Assembly: GCF_007990245.1 (NCBI RefSeq)
Contig: NZ_BJWG01000005.1
Span: forward strand, 176,626 to 240,625
Direction of reading: 5' to 3'
Length of the DNA stretch: 64,000 nt
Source: Cellulomonas composti
GTDB lineage: Bacteria > Actinomycetota > Actinomycetes > Actinomycetales > Cellulomonadaceae
In this document: piece by piece, positions 1 to 8,461 of the stretch
Position numbering within the stretch: position 1 is the stretch's first letter
Layout of the letters: every line of letters begins with the position of its first letter
Program-made: the position numbers and the translations under genes
Notes under the pieces: generated by a model
What the model saw: only the letters and a program-made list of their open reading frames with translations
Databases searched by the model: none
Told to the model about the DNA's origin: nothing

Positions 1-505
1 CGTCCGCGACCCCGCGTGCGATCTCGAGCTCACGCTCCGTGAGGGCCTCCAGCATCGCGCGCGACTCACGCCGCCCGCGGCCCGTGGCGTCGGTCGCGAC
101 GCGCTCGACCATCGTCCGCGCGGCGCGCGGCGAGAGCGCACCCTCCCCCGCGGCCACCGCGCGCACGGCCGCGACGAGCTCGGCCGGCTCGGCGTCCTTC
201 GCCAGGAACCCAGCTGCGCCGGCGTGCACGGCGGCGAGGATCGCCTCCTCCGTGTCGAAAGACGTCATCGCCAGGACGCCGGGCGGCTCCCGCATCGCGC
301 GCACCGCCGCGGTCGCGCGGATGCCGTCGACGCGGGCCATCCGCAGGTCCATCAGCACGACGTCCGGGTGGTGCGCCTGGATCGCGCCCACCACCTCGTC
401 GCCGTCGGCCGCCTCCGCCACGACGTCGATCCCCGCGGCGCCCAGGATGGTGCGCAGCAGTCGTCGGACCATCGCGTCGTCGTCGACGACCATCACCCTG
501 ACCAC
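1..505 (-). CDS. NarL/LuxR-family response regulator, cut by the window edge
   Basis: The reading frame starts at a GTG and runs off the left edge. The N-terminus has the receiver signature: acidic pair in VVDDD, phospho-acceptor Asp in VVLMDLRM, then the conserved MTSF and LAKDAEP (Lys) motifs. After a linker it enters LTEREREIARGVAD, the first helix of a LuxR-type DNA-binding domain. It lies downstream of, and on the same strand as, a HisKA_3 histidine kinase, so the two form a two-component system. The gap between them is filled by a 17-bp tandem repeat. The ATG four codons downstream is an alternative start. The regulated genes cannot be told from the sequence. Confidence 0.85.
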   Translation of the reverse strand, partial: MVRVMVVDDDAMVRRLLRTILGAAGIDVVAEAADGDEVVGAIQAHHPDVVLMDLRMARVDGIRATAAVRAMREPPGVLAMTSFDTEEAILAAVHAGAAGFLAKDAEPAELVAAVRAVAAGEGALSPRAARTMVERVATDATGRGRRESRAMLEALTERELEIARGVAD

Positions 506-543
506 GGCAGCGACCCTAGCGCCGCGCACCCACACGTCAGTCG

Positions 544-696
544 CCCGGCCCCGCCAGTCGCCCGGCCCCGCCAGCCACCCGGCCCCGCCAGCCACCCGGC
601 CCCGCCAGCCACCCGGCCCCGCCAGCCACCCGGCCCCGCCAGTCACCCGGCCCCGCCAGTCACCCGGCCCCGTCAGTCACCCGGCCCCGTCAGGCG
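544..696. repeat. 17-bp tandem repeat, nine copies
   Basis: Nine contiguous near-identical 17-bp units (CCCGGCCCCGCCAGYCA) fill the gap between the histidine kinase and the response regulator. The last unit overlaps the kinase stop codon. Units differ mainly at one C/T position. There are no spacers, so this is not a CRISPR. Copy-number variation would change the distance between the two genes. Confidence 0.85.
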
Positions 697-2090
697 CTCG
701 GCCGCTCCCAGGGCAGGTGCACGCGCACGACGAAGTCCTCACGCTCGATGCCGGCGTCGAACCGCCCGCCGAGCGCCTCGGCCCGCTCCCGCATCCCGGC
801 CAGCCCCGCGCGCGCACCCGTCGCGTCGGCCGGGGCCGCCCGCAGGCGGTTGCGCACCACGAGGTCCACACCGGCGCCGGGCGCGGCTGTGAGCGACACG
901 TCGGCCCGCGCACCGGGCGCGTGCTTGATGACGTTCGTCAGCGCCTCCTGCACGATCCGGTACACGGCACGCGTCAACGCCGGCGGCGCCTGCACCGCGT
1001 CGGAGACGAAGAACGTCGGCGCCACGTCGAGCCCGGCGGTCCGCGCCTCGTCGAGCAACCGCGCCAGGTCCGCGAGCGTGGGCACCGGGCCGTCGAACGT
1101 CTCACCCTGCGTGCGCAGCGACGCGATGAGGGCGCGCATCTCGTCGAGCGCGCGCCGTGCGGACGACCGCATCGACCGTGCGGCCTCACCGACCTCGGGA
1201 TCGGGTGCCGTGACCTCGAGCGCCGAGGCGTGCAGCGAGACGAGCGAGAGGTGGTGGGCCACCGTGTCGTGCATCTCGCGCGCGATGAGCTCGCGCTCGT
1301 CCTGCCGCGAGAGCTCCGTGCGCAGCTCGTCGGCCTGCGTGCGCAGCTCGTCCGCGCGCCGCGAGGCGACCTGCGCGACAGAACGCTCGTACGTCAGCGT
1401 GCGCCGCACCATCCCGGCCGCGACCGCGACCACCAGGAACGTCACCCCGAGGGCCACGTAGCCGGCGGGCAGGAGGTAGGAGCGCTCGTCGGTCGTCGAC
1501 GAGGTCACCGCGAAGACCACCGCCTCGCCCTCGCGCGCCGCGTCCCGCGCCAGCGAGACCCCGACGGCCGCGGCGGTCGCGAGGCCGCACAGCACTGCGG
1601 TGCGCGCCCGGCGCGTCGCGATCACCCAGCTCAGCGCGATCAGCGGCGCGAGCGCGTCCACGGGCACGACGACCGCCGCGGCCGCGGTCGCGGCGCAGAT
1701 CACGACCGGGAAGCGCGCCCGCCACACCATCGCGGTCGCGTTGGCCCCGACCACCGCGAAGGCGATCACCCCGACGAGCGCGGCCCACGCCCCGTCGCCG
1801 CGCCCGAGCGAGTCGAACGCGACCGCGACGAGCCCCGAGAACGCGACCGCCGACACGGCCCCGACCGTCCCGGCCCGCGACCACGTCCGCCGGTTGTCCC
1901 GCGCCGGCCGCGCCGGCCCGTGCGGCGGCGGCAGCGGACCCTGCCGAGGCGGCCCGTAGGCGTACCCGGGTGCGGGACGCGCGGCACCCGGTGCCGATGG
2001 TGCGTGGCCGTACCCGGGCGGCGGGGGCCACGGCCGCGGGTGCCCCACCGGTGGCGGGTACGGACCCGGAGGCGGGGACGGCGAGCTCAT
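690..2090 (-). CDS. Sensor histidine kinase, HisKA_3 type
   Basis: The protein starts with about 60 Pro/Gly/Tyr-rich residues, followed by several hydrophobic segments that form a membrane sensor region. Next comes a coiled linker and the phospho-acceptor helix of the HisKA_3 family (EMHDTVAHHL, His near residue 268). The C-terminal ATPase has an N-box (EALTNVIKHAP) and a short glycine box (GLAGMRERAEALGG). This is the NarX/DesK-like architecture, paired with the response regulator that follows. The start is the ATG giving MSSPSPPPG; an in-frame start nine codons upstream is possible and neither has a clear ribosome site. The signal sensed is unknown. Confidence 0.88.
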   Translation of the reverse strand: MSSPSPPPGPYPPPVGHPRPWPPPPGYGHAPSAPGAARPAPGYAYGPPRQGPLPPPHGPARPARDNRRTWSRAGTVGAVSAVAFSGLVAVAFDSLGRGDGAWAALVGVIAFAVVGANATAMVWRARFPVVICAATAAAAVVVPVDALAPLIALSWVIATRRARTAVLCGLATAAAVGVSLARDAAREGEAVVFAVTSSTTDERSYLLPAGYVALGVTFLVVAVAAGMVRRTLTYERSVAQVASRRADELRTQADELRTELSRQDERELIAREMHDTVAHHLSLVSLHASALEVTAPDPEVGEAARSMRSSARRALDEMRALIASLRTQGETFDGPVPTLADLARLLDEARTAGLDVAPTFFVSDAVQAPPALTRAVYRIVQEALTNVIKHAPGARADVSLTAAPGAGVDLVVRNRLRAAPADATGARAGLAGMRERAEALGGRFDAGIEREDFVVRVHLPWERPSA

Positions 2091-2262
2091 GCCCGGACAG
2101 TACGCGCGCGCACCCACACGTCTCGCCGTCCAAAGGTCTCGACCCGGCGCCCACGACCTCGACCTTCGTCTACTGCGATCGAGCCGATCGACCGATCCGG
2201 CGCGCCCGGCCCGGTCAGGAGCATCGACACCGCAACGATCCCCGTCCCGTCAGGAGGACACC

Positions 2263-2958
2263 ATGAGCACCACCGACCCGAGCGGCCAGCCGCTCCCCCC
2301 GCCCGCCGCCGCGCCCGAGCCGAAGCGCTCCTGGTTCGCCCGGCACAAGATCCTCACGGCGATCGGCGTCGTCGCCGTCGTGGCGATCGCGGTGAACGTC
2401 GCCCAGGGAGGCGGCGACGCGGCCGACGACGCCGCACCGGGCGCGACCACGTCGGCGCCGGCCCAGGACCCGACCGAGGCACCCGCCGACGACGCCACCG
2501 AGCCCGCCGACGACGCCACCGAGGACGCGCCCAAGGAGCCCGAGGAGCAGCCGGCCGGCGACTCCGCCGGCATCGGCACGCCCGTTCGTGACGGGAAGTT
2601 CGAGTTCACCGTCACGGCGGTCGAGACGGGTGTGCCGAGCGTCGGCGACGACATCCTCAGCCTCGACGCGCAGGGGCAGTTCGTCCTGGTGCACGTGACC
2701 GTCACCAACATCGGCGACGAGGCCCAGTACTTCGACGGCTCGAGCCAGGAGCTCGTCGACACCGAGGGCCGCACGCACTCCGCCTCGACCGAGGCGGCGA
2801 TCTACCTCGACGACGCGAACAGCATCCTCGACCAGATCAACCCGGGCGTCAGTGTCGAGGGCACCGTCGTCTTCGACATCCCGGCGGACGCCACGCCGGC
2901 GACGCTCGTCCTCCACGACTCCGCCTTCTCCGGCGGCGTCGAGGTGGCCGTGTCCTGA
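2263..2958 (+). CDS. Membrane-anchored DUF4352 domain protein
   Basis: The start is fixed by an AGGAGG six bases upstream of the ATG. The protein has a short cytoplasmic proline-rich stretch, one transmembrane helix (about residues 24-42), an acidic Ala/Asp/Glu/Pro linker of roughly 60 residues, and a C-terminal beta-rich domain. The pattern FVLVHVTVTNIGDEAQYF followed by a later VVFDIP strand is typical of DUF4352, an extracytoplasmic immunoglobulin-like fold found in actinobacterial lipoproteins and anchored proteins. It is transcribed away from the two-component system. No enzymatic role is expected. Confidence 0.8.
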   Translation: MSTTDPSGQPLPPPAAAPEPKRSWFARHKILTAIGVVAVVAIAVNVAQGGGDAADDAAPGATTSAPAQDPTEAPADDATEPADDATEDAPKEPEEQPAGDSAGIGTPVRDGKFEFTVTAVETGVPSVGDDILSLDAQGQFVLVHVTVTNIGDEAQYFDGSSQELVDTEGRTHSASTEAAIYLDDANSILDQINPGVSVEGTVVFDIPADATPATLVLHDSAFSGGVEVAVS

Positions 2959-3095
2959 GGCGGCCAGCGGGCGGGTGCGGTCGTTCAGGGGCGACCGTGC
3001 CCGTCCGCCCGCCCGCCTGTCGACGCACCGCACGACGAGGACGCTCGGCCTGGTCCACAATCGTCTCGACGCGTCACGACGAGCGGGAGGCACGC

Positions 3096-3521
3096 ATGGC
3101 AGAGGAGCCATCGACGGTCCGGGTGGACGATCCCGGGCCGTTCTTCCACGGTACGAAGGCGGACCTGCGGCCGGGCGACCTGCTCGAGCCCGGGCGCTCC
3201 TCCAACTACGGCAGCGGTCGCGCGGCGAAGTTCGTCTACCTCACGGCGACGACCGACGCGGCGGTCTGGGGCGCCGAGCTCGCCGCCGGCACCGGACCGG
3301 GCCGCGTGTACCGCGTCGAGCCGCTCGGCGAGATCGAGAACGACCCGAATCTCACCGACAAGCGGTTCGAGGGCAACCCGACCCGCTCGTACCGCACGCT
3401 CTCCCCCGTGCGCGTGCTCGGCGAGGTCACGTGGCAAGCCCACCCGCCCGAGGTCCTGCAGACCATGCTCGACCACCTGCGCCGGCTCGCAGACGAGGGC
3501 GTCGAGGCGATCGAGGACTGA
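3096..3521 (+). CDS. arr: NAD+-rifampin ADP-ribosyltransferase Arr
   Basis: This 141-residue protein has the normal length for Arr and matches the family throughout: FFHGTKADLRPGDLLEPG near the N-terminus, FVYLTATTDAAVWGAELA in the middle, then YRVEPLG and NPTRSYR. Arr enzymes move ADP-ribose from NAD+ to a hydroxyl on the ansa bridge of rifamycins and inactivate them. The His of FHGT and the Asp of TTDAA match the conserved catalytic positions of the family. The start has a GGGAGG five bases upstream. It stands alone; such chromosomal copies are common in soil actinobacteria. Confidence 0.93.
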   Translation: MAEEPSTVRVDDPGPFFHGTKADLRPGDLLEPGRSSNYGSGRAAKFVYLTATTDAAVWGAELAAGTGPGRVYRVEPLGEIENDPNLTDKRFEGNPTRSYRTLSPVRVLGEVTWQAHPPEVLQTMLDHLRRLADEGVEAIED

Positions 3522-3641
3522 TCTGAAGGCGTGCCCCCCGAGCACACGCCCCACAGCCTCCCCCGCGCGCCCTTCCCGTTCCCGCCGCCCCGCCGCGCCG
3601 ACCTTCCCGCTCACGTCACCGCTCCCCACCCCCGCCCCGCC

Positions 3642-4107
3642 AGCCCCTCACCCATCCACGGACCCCCCGCCGCCTCCTGCCCGCTCGCGCCGGCCCCTGC
3701 CCGCACTGTCCCGCCCCGCCAGCCCCTCACCCATCCACGGACCCCGTGCACGTCCACGGACCCCGCGGACGCCTGCGGACCCCTCGTCGGCGAGGTCCGG
3801 CGACGCTCCAGCGGTCCGTAGACGACGAGCAAGTCCGCAGACGGCACGGACCCACGCACGCACGACCGCGCCAGCCACCGCCCACCGCCCCTCACGCGTC
3901 CACGCACCCGGGCGCCAGCCGCCCCATGACACCTCCACCACGCGCTGTGCCCCTCACCCATCCACGGACCCCGCGCGCGTCCACGGACCCCGCGGACGCC
4001 TGCGGACCCCTCGTCGGCGAGGTCCAGCGACGCTCCAGCGGTCCGTAGACGACGAGCAAGTCCGCAGACGGCACGGACCCACGCACGCACGACCGCGCCA
4101 GCCACCG
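3642..4107. repeat. Duplicated 159-bp noncoding repeat in a 735-bp gene-free gap
   Basis: No convincing gene lies between arr and the HNH gene. The gap holds two nearly identical 159-bp copies in direct orientation, at 3722-3880 and 3949-4107 (offset 227), plus a truncated third copy at 3642-3666. Each copy contains an inverted pair CTGCGGAC / GTCCGCAG (3773-3780 with 3833-3840; 4000-4007 with 4060-4067) and a small CTCG-TCGG-CGAG hairpin. The copies differ at only a few bases, so the duplication is recent or the copies are kept alike. Confidence 0.8.
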
Positions 4108-4218
4108 TCCACCATCCCGCCGCGCACCCGCCCGGTCACCCGCCCCGCCCGGTAACCCGCCCCGCCCGGTCGCCGACCCCTCCCGTCCACAGCCGCCACG
4201 CCGCGTGTCAGTGGCCAC

Positions 4219-4234
4219 TCGTACACTTGTTCGA
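4219..4234. promoter_or_regulatory. Putative LexA (SOS) box upstream of the DUF222/HNH gene
   Basis: The 16-mer TCGTACACTTGTTCGA matches the actinobacterial SOS box TCGAAC-N4-GTTCGA at 11 of the 12 fixed positions. Its right edge is 23 bp before the start codon. In Mycobacterium tuberculosis several members of the same protein family (13E12 repeat family) belong to the LexA regulon, which supports the call. Confidence 0.7.
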
Positions 4235-4257
4235 GTGCTCGTGAGAGAGGGGGCGAG

Positions 4258-6048
4258 ATGAGCGCAATGACAGACGGGGCGACGCCCGACGACGAACCGC
4301 GCCGAGCGCTCGTCGCGGTCTCCGACGAGACCTCGGGCGTCGGGCCGATCCCCGAGGTGGCGGCCCTGCAGCTCGCGATCGATGCGCTGGCGGGCCTGGT
4401 GCCGGGCGCGAGCACGAGCCTCGACGGGCAGTCCGCGACGGAGACGATGGTCGCGCTCGCCACTGCCGCGGGACGGCTCACGGCGATCGCGGCGGCGCTG
4501 CTGCCGGTCGTCGAGGCGGACGGATGGTGGGCGCTGCGCGGGGCGCGCACGGTCACGACGTGGCTCGCAGGTGCCGCACGCATGCCCTGGGCACGGGCGG
4601 CGGGGATAGTGCGCATGGGTCGGGCCTTCGCGTCCGATCTGCCTGAGACTGCCGCGGGCGCGGTGGCCGGCGAGATCCCCGTGGACAACGCGCTCACGCT
4701 CGCCCGGCTCGCGCCGACCACGAAGCTCCGACGAGAGGCGCTCGCCCAGCCTGCGGACGCGTGCGGCGAGCCCTTCCTCGCCGAGCACGCGCGCGGACTC
4801 GCGCCCGAGACGTTCACGCGACTGGTGCGGCGCTGGGCCGCCGCGGCGGACACCGGTGCCGATGAGCGCGGGTACCGCAAGGCCACCGACCGCGAGTTCT
4901 TCACGATCTCGCCGACCACCAACGGCATGCACCTGTCCGGGTTCCTGACCACCGAGCACGGCGCGAGCCTGCGAGCGGCGCTCGACTCGCTGATGGGCAC
5001 ACCCGCACCCGACGACCGCCGCACGACGACGCAGCGCCGAGCCCAGGCCCTGGCCGACCTGTCCCGGCTCGGTCTCGACCACGGGCTCGTCGGTACCGGC
5101 GCGGGCGCGCGGATCCGTCCGCACGTCTCCTGCGTCGTCGACCACGACACGTTCAGGCGCCTCGTCGAGGACGAGAGCACCCGTGACCCGTTCGACGCCA
5201 GACTCGACGACCCACCCGACGACCCCCCGGACAGTCGGCACAACGACCCACCCGACCGTCGACACGTCGACCCACCCGGCAGTCCGCACAACGACCCACC
5301 CGACCGCCGGCACAACGACGACCCGCCTAGGTGCCACCACGACGACCCGCTCGACCACCCGCTCGAGGACCCGCTCGACGACCCGCTCGATCACCCGCTC
5401 GAGGACCCGCTCGACGACCCGCTCGAGGACCCGCTCGAGGACCCGCTCGACGACCCGCTCGAGGGCCCGCTCGAGGGCCCGCTCGACGACCTGCTCGAGG
5501 GCCCGCTCGACGAGCGTCTCTACGAGCGCCTCGGCGCGAATCTCGACCAGCGCCTCGACGAGACGGCCGACGCCGACCCCGAGGATCTCGCGCGCCCGCG
5601 CGGCGTCCGGCTCGGGCGCCTGCGGCCGGTGTCCGACGAGGAACGTTTCGCCGTCACCGAGATCGTGGGCGCCGGACCCGTCCCCGGTCACGTGCTGCAG
5701 CGCCTCGCGTGCGACGGCGCGATCGGCAGACTCGTCTTCGGGCCGGCCTCCGAGCTCATCGACGTCGGGCGCTCGGAGCGGCGGTTCACGGCCGCCCGGC
5801 GGCGCGCGATCGTCGCGCGGGACCAGACCTGCCGCTACCCGAGCTGCGGTGCACCTGCCTCGCTCGGCGAGCTCCACCATGTCGTGCCGTGGAGCCAGGG
5901 CGGCAGCACCGACGCCAACGCCGGGATCCTGCTGTGCTACCACCACCACGACGTGGTCCACCGACTGCACCTGCAGATCCGGCGCCGCAAGTCGGGCGGC
6001 TGGCGGTTCACCACTGCCACCGGCCACCGCCTCGACGCCGGCTCCTGA
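4258..6048 (+). CDS. DUF222 / 13E12-family HNH endonuclease
   Basis: This 596-residue protein has the two-part structure of the 13E12 repeat family: an N-terminal alpha-helical DUF222 domain (about residues 20-300) and a C-terminal HNH nuclease. The nuclease shows CRYPSCG, the His pair in ELHHVVPWSQGG, and a closing YHHHDVVH that together form the beta-beta-alpha metal site. Between them lies a low-complexity insert, first DPPD/H-rich and then a run of four-residue DPLD/DPLE repeats. The start follows a GAGAGGGGG ribosome site. A LexA-like box precedes the gene, so DNA damage probably induces it. The family's physiological role is not settled. Confidence 0.88.
   Translation: MSAMTDGATPDDEPRRALVAVSDETSGVGPIPEVAALQLAIDALAGLVPGASTSLDGQSATETMVALATAAGRLTAIAAALLPVVEADGWWALRGARTVTTWLAGAARMPWARAAGIVRMGRAFASDLPETAAGAVAGEIPVDNALTLARLAPTTKLRREALAQPADACGEPFLAEHARGLAPETFTRLVRRWAAAADTGADERGYRKATDREFFTISPTTNGMHLSGFLTTEHGASLRAALDSLMGTPAPDDRRTTTQRRAQALADLSRLGLDHGLVGTGAGARIRPHVSCVVDHDTFRRLVEDESTRDPFDARLDDPPDDPPDSRHNDPPDRRHVDPPGSPHNDPPDRRHNDDPPRCHHDDPLDHPLEDPLDDPLDHPLEDPLDDPLEDPLEDPLDDPLEGPLEGPLDDLLEGPLDERLYERLGANLDQRLDETADADPEDLARPRGVRLGRLRPVSDEERFAVTEIVGAGPVPGHVLQRLACDGAIGRLVFGPASELIDVGRSERRFTAARRRAIVARDQTCRYPSCGAPASLGELHHVVPWSQGGSTDANAGILLCYHHHDVVHRLHLQIRRRKSGGWRFTTATGHRLDAGS
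5344..5511 (+). repeat. In-frame 12-nt tandem repeat, 14 copies
   Basis: Fourteen perfect-length 12-bp units (GACCCGCTCGAS and close variants) encode (D/E/H)PL(D/E) tetrapeptides inside the HNH protein linker. Because 12 is a multiple of three, copy-number change would not break the frame. Confidence 0.9.
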
Positions 6049-6082
6049 CACACGGCGCACCACGCCGGTGTGAGCAGCAGCG

Positions 6083-6112
6083 CCTGACGTCGTCAGGCCT
6101 CGTCGCTAGCGT
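6083..6112 (+). promoter_or_regulatory. Palindromic operator and leaderless -10 of the toroid gene
   Basis: A perfect 15-bp palindrome, CCTGACG-T-CGTCAGG, spans 6083-6097. Ten bases further on is a -10 hexamer TAGCGT (6107-6112), then exactly six bases to the GTG start, which suggests a leaderless transcript. The palindrome overlaps the expected -35 position and is likely a repressor site. Confidence 0.55.
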
Positions 6113-6118
6113 GGTGCG

Positions 6119-7090
6119 GTGGCATCCGATCCGCGCACGGTCGACTGGCTGCTCGACTCCGACCCGGCGCTGCGCTGGCAGGTCGAACGCGACCTCGTCG
6201 GAACCCCGGACGAGACGTGGCAGGCGACGCGCGCCCGCGTCGCGACCGAGGGCTTCGGCGCGAGGCTGCTCGCGCGGCAGGACCCGGACGGCAGGTGGGC
6301 CGGCGGCGCGTTCTTCCCGGCCGGCTTCTTCGGCAGTCCCGAGGCCGACGAACCCGGGCAGCCGTGGATCGCGACGACGTGGGTCCTCAAGGACCTTCGC
6401 GAGTGGGGTCTGGACGCCGCGGTGCTCGCCGGCACCGCGGACCGGCTCGCGGCGAGCTGCCGCTGGGAGTACGACGACCTGCCCTACTGGGGCGGCGAGG
6501 TCGACGTCTGCATCAACTCGTACACGCTCGCGAGCGGCGCCTGGCTCGGCGCCGACGTCGCCGCCCTGGCCGCGTGGTTCCCGGCCCACCGGCTCGCCGA
6601 CGGCGGCTGGAACTGCGAGGCGGAGGAGGGCCGCTCGACGCGGTCGTCGTTCCACTCCACGCTCAACGCGGTGCGCGGCATGCTGGCCTACGAGCGGCTC
6701 ACCGGAGACTCCGCGCTGCGGGCCGCGCGGCACGGCGGCGAGGAGTACCTGCTCTCGCGTCGACTGCTCTACCGGGCGTCCACGGGCACTCTCGTCGGCG
6801 ACTTCGCGACGAGGTTCGTCTACCCGAACCGCCACCGCTACAGCGCGCTCGCGGCGCTCGACCACTTCCGCGACGCGTCGCTGCTCGACGGGACCCCGCC
6901 CGACGAACGGCTCGCCGGCGCCATCGACGTCGTGCGAGCCGCGCGCCGACCGGACGGCACGTGGCTGCAGGGAGCACCGCTGCCCGGCCGCACCTGGTTC
7001 GAGGTCGACGCCCCGGAGGGTGAGCCGTCGAGGTGGCTCACCCTGATCGGCACCCGCGTGCTGACCTGGTGGGACGCCGCGCGGGCGTGA
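6119..7090 (+). CDS. Terpene-cyclase/prenyltransferase-like alpha-toroid protein
   Basis: The 323-residue protein has repeated Gln/Asp-Gly-x-Trp motifs (LARQDPDGRWAGG, RLADGGWNCEAEE, RRPDGTWLQG) and the helical spacing of the alpha/alpha toroid shared by squalene cyclases and prenyltransferase beta subunits. It is about half the size of a true squalene-hopene cyclase, and the acidic DxDD cyclase motif is absent, so cyclase activity is doubtful; homologues are usually labelled squalene cyclase. The GTG start has a -10 six bases upstream and no ribosome site. No neighbours suggest a substrate. Confidence 0.65.
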   Translation: MASDPRTVDWLLDSDPALRWQVERDLVGTPDETWQATRARVATEGFGARLLARQDPDGRWAGGAFFPAGFFGSPEADEPGQPWIATTWVLKDLREWGLDAAVLAGTADRLAASCRWEYDDLPYWGGEVDVCINSYTLASGAWLGADVAALAAWFPAHRLADGGWNCEAEEGRSTRSSFHSTLNAVRGMLAYERLTGDSALRAARHGGEEYLLSRRLLYRASTGTLVGDFATRFVYPNRHRYSALAALDHFRDASLLDGTPPDERLAGAIDVVRAARRPDGTWLQGAPLPGRTWFEVDAPEGEPSRWLTLIGTRVLTWWDAARA

Positions 7091-7111
7091 GCCGGGCGCG
7101 GCAGGACGACG

Positions 7112-7486
7112 TCACGGGACGCGGACGATGTCCTTGCCCAGCGGTGCCAGCGAGATCGGCACCATCTTGAAGTCGGCGATGCCGAGCGGGATCCCGATGA
7201 TCGTCAGGCACAGCAGCACACCCGAGACGATGTGCCCGAGCGCGAGCCACCACCCCGCGAGGATCACCCACACGACGTTCCCGAGGAACGACCACGCACC
7301 CGCGCCCGGCTTGGGGACCACCGTGCGGCCGAACGGCCACAGCGCGTAGCTCGCCATCCGGAACGACGCGATGCCCCACGGGATCGTGAAGATCAGGATG
7401 CACAGCAGCACGCCGGCGAATGCGTAGCCGACGGCCAGCCAGAACCCGGCGAGCACGAGCCAGATGATGTTGAGCAGGGTGCGCAC
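7112..7486 (-). CDS. YccF-domain inner-membrane protein
   Basis: The 124-residue protein contains two copies of the YccF (DUF307) repeat. Each has an aromatic, Gly-rich hydrophobic helix pair and the motif FTIPWGIASFRMA or ITIIGIPLGIADFKM. About four membrane spans are expected. The start is the GTG giving VRTLLNIIWLV. It lies directly downstream of the HNH nuclease gene on the same strand, with a 4-bp gap, so the two are probably co-transcribed. YccF proteins have no firmly known function. Confidence 0.85.
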   Translation of the reverse strand: MRTLLNIIWLVLAGFWLAVGYAFAGVLLCILIFTIPWGIASFRMASYALWPFGRTVVPKPGAGAWSFLGNVVWVILAGWWLALGHIVSGVLLCLTIIGIPLGIADFKMVPISLAPLGKDIVRVP

Positions 7487-7490
7487 GCCG

Positions 7491-8402
7491 TCATCCTCGC
7501 GTGGGCCGGGCCGCGTTGTCGACGAACCGCTGCCAGCGCCAGTCGAGCAGGTCTCGATCCGGGTGGTCGGCGCGGCGGCGCGGCAACGTGATCTTTCGCC
7601 CGTGCATGTCCTGCAGACCGTGCCGGAGCATCGGCCCGTCGACCTCGTCGAGCAGATCGCGGTCGATCTGCACCACGTAGTCCGGGCTGACGCCCAGGAG
7701 GTCCTGGTCATAGGCCGCATGGTGGATCTTGCACAGCGCCAGCCCGTTCGTCGTCGTCGGAAGCCCGTGCTCCTCGCTGTCAGGGACGATGTGCGCGCCG
7801 TCCAGCAACGACCCGTGAGCGAGCCGGCAGATCGCGCACCGTGTCTCGTAGGCCAGCAGCACCCTGGTGCGGAACGCGGGCTGGTGCAGCCGCTGCTTGG
7901 CGAGCCGTCGCGCGTAGGCCCGCTGCTCGGCACCCAGCTCACGCAGGTCGCCCATGTACCGGAACGCCTCGTCGAGCGCGATGAGGAACGTCCGCTCCTC
8001 GGGGTAGTCGTCGACGACGTACACCGGGAGCACCGGCGTGTAGACGTTCGCGACCTCCTTGCGGAACAGGATCAGCGGCATCCCCGTGGTGATCGCGTTG
8101 CGCAGCTTGGCGTTGTCGCCCCCGAACGGGTCGCCGTCGCGGTACGCGTAGTGCAGCAAGCCGTCGTCCGGGTCCTCGGTGTCGTCGTAGGGACCGTCGA
8201 CCGACGAGACGATCGCGAGCGTCGAGCCGAAGTCCGCCGGGTTCCGGATGCCGCGCGAGTAGTCGATGATCGGCAGTTTTCGCTCCCCGACCCGGAAGCC
8301 GAGCAGCTCGTCACGCCGCAGGAACCCCCCGTTGGCCTCGGCGCGCTCTCGCACCCACGCGAGGACGTGCGCTCGCAGCGCGGCTTCGGCGACGGTGTCC
8401 AC
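7491..8402 (-). CDS. COG3440-like HNH restriction endonuclease
   Basis: The protein has 303 residues. The C-terminal third is an HNH nuclease: CAICRLAHGSLLDGAHIVPDS supplies the Cys pair and first His, followed by the N of NGLALCKIHH and a closing HHAAYD. The N-terminal part, with GIRNPADF, NAKLRNAITTGMPLILF and VYTPVLPVYVVDD, resembles the PUA/SRA-like base-recognition domain in predicted restriction endonucleases of COG3440. Such two-domain proteins often cut modified DNA. No methyltransferase is adjacent, which suits modification-dependent restriction; that role is inferred. The start is a GTG. Confidence 0.75.
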   Translation of the reverse strand: MDTVAEAALRAHVLAWVRERAEANGGFLRRDELLGFRVGERKLPIIDYSRGIRNPADFGSTLAIVSSVDGPYDDTEDPDDGLLHYAYRDGDPFGGDNAKLRNAITTGMPLILFRKEVANVYTPVLPVYVVDDYPEERTFLIALDEAFRYMGDLRELGAEQRAYARRLAKQRLHQPAFRTRVLLAYETRCAICRLAHGSLLDGAHIVPDSEEHGLPTTTNGLALCKIHHAAYDQDLLGVSPDYVVQIDRDLLDEVDGPMLRHGLQDMHGRKITLPRRRADHPDRDLLDWRWQRFVDNAARPTRG

Positions 8403-8461
8403 GCCACCAGCTCACCAGCCCCGCCGGCCGCCGGGCAAGGGCCGTACGAGCGACCCGACGG

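Noticed and set aside
544..696. Possible CRISPR array
   Set aside because: Units are only 17 bp and contiguous, with no spacers, and no cas gene is near.
39..2591. 850-codon open frame opposite the two-component genes
   Set aside because: It is antisense to well-supported genes and its Arg/Ala/Pro-rich product looks like the usual shadow frame of GC-rich DNA.
5344..5511. Possible CRISPR array or minisatellite outside a gene
   Set aside because: The 12-bp units lie in frame inside a protein and encode a regular tetrapeptide.
3892..6063. 723-codon frame opposite the HNH gene
   Set aside because: It runs through the HNH motifs on the other strand and the 12-bp repeat, which is open in several frames. 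No recognisable domain.
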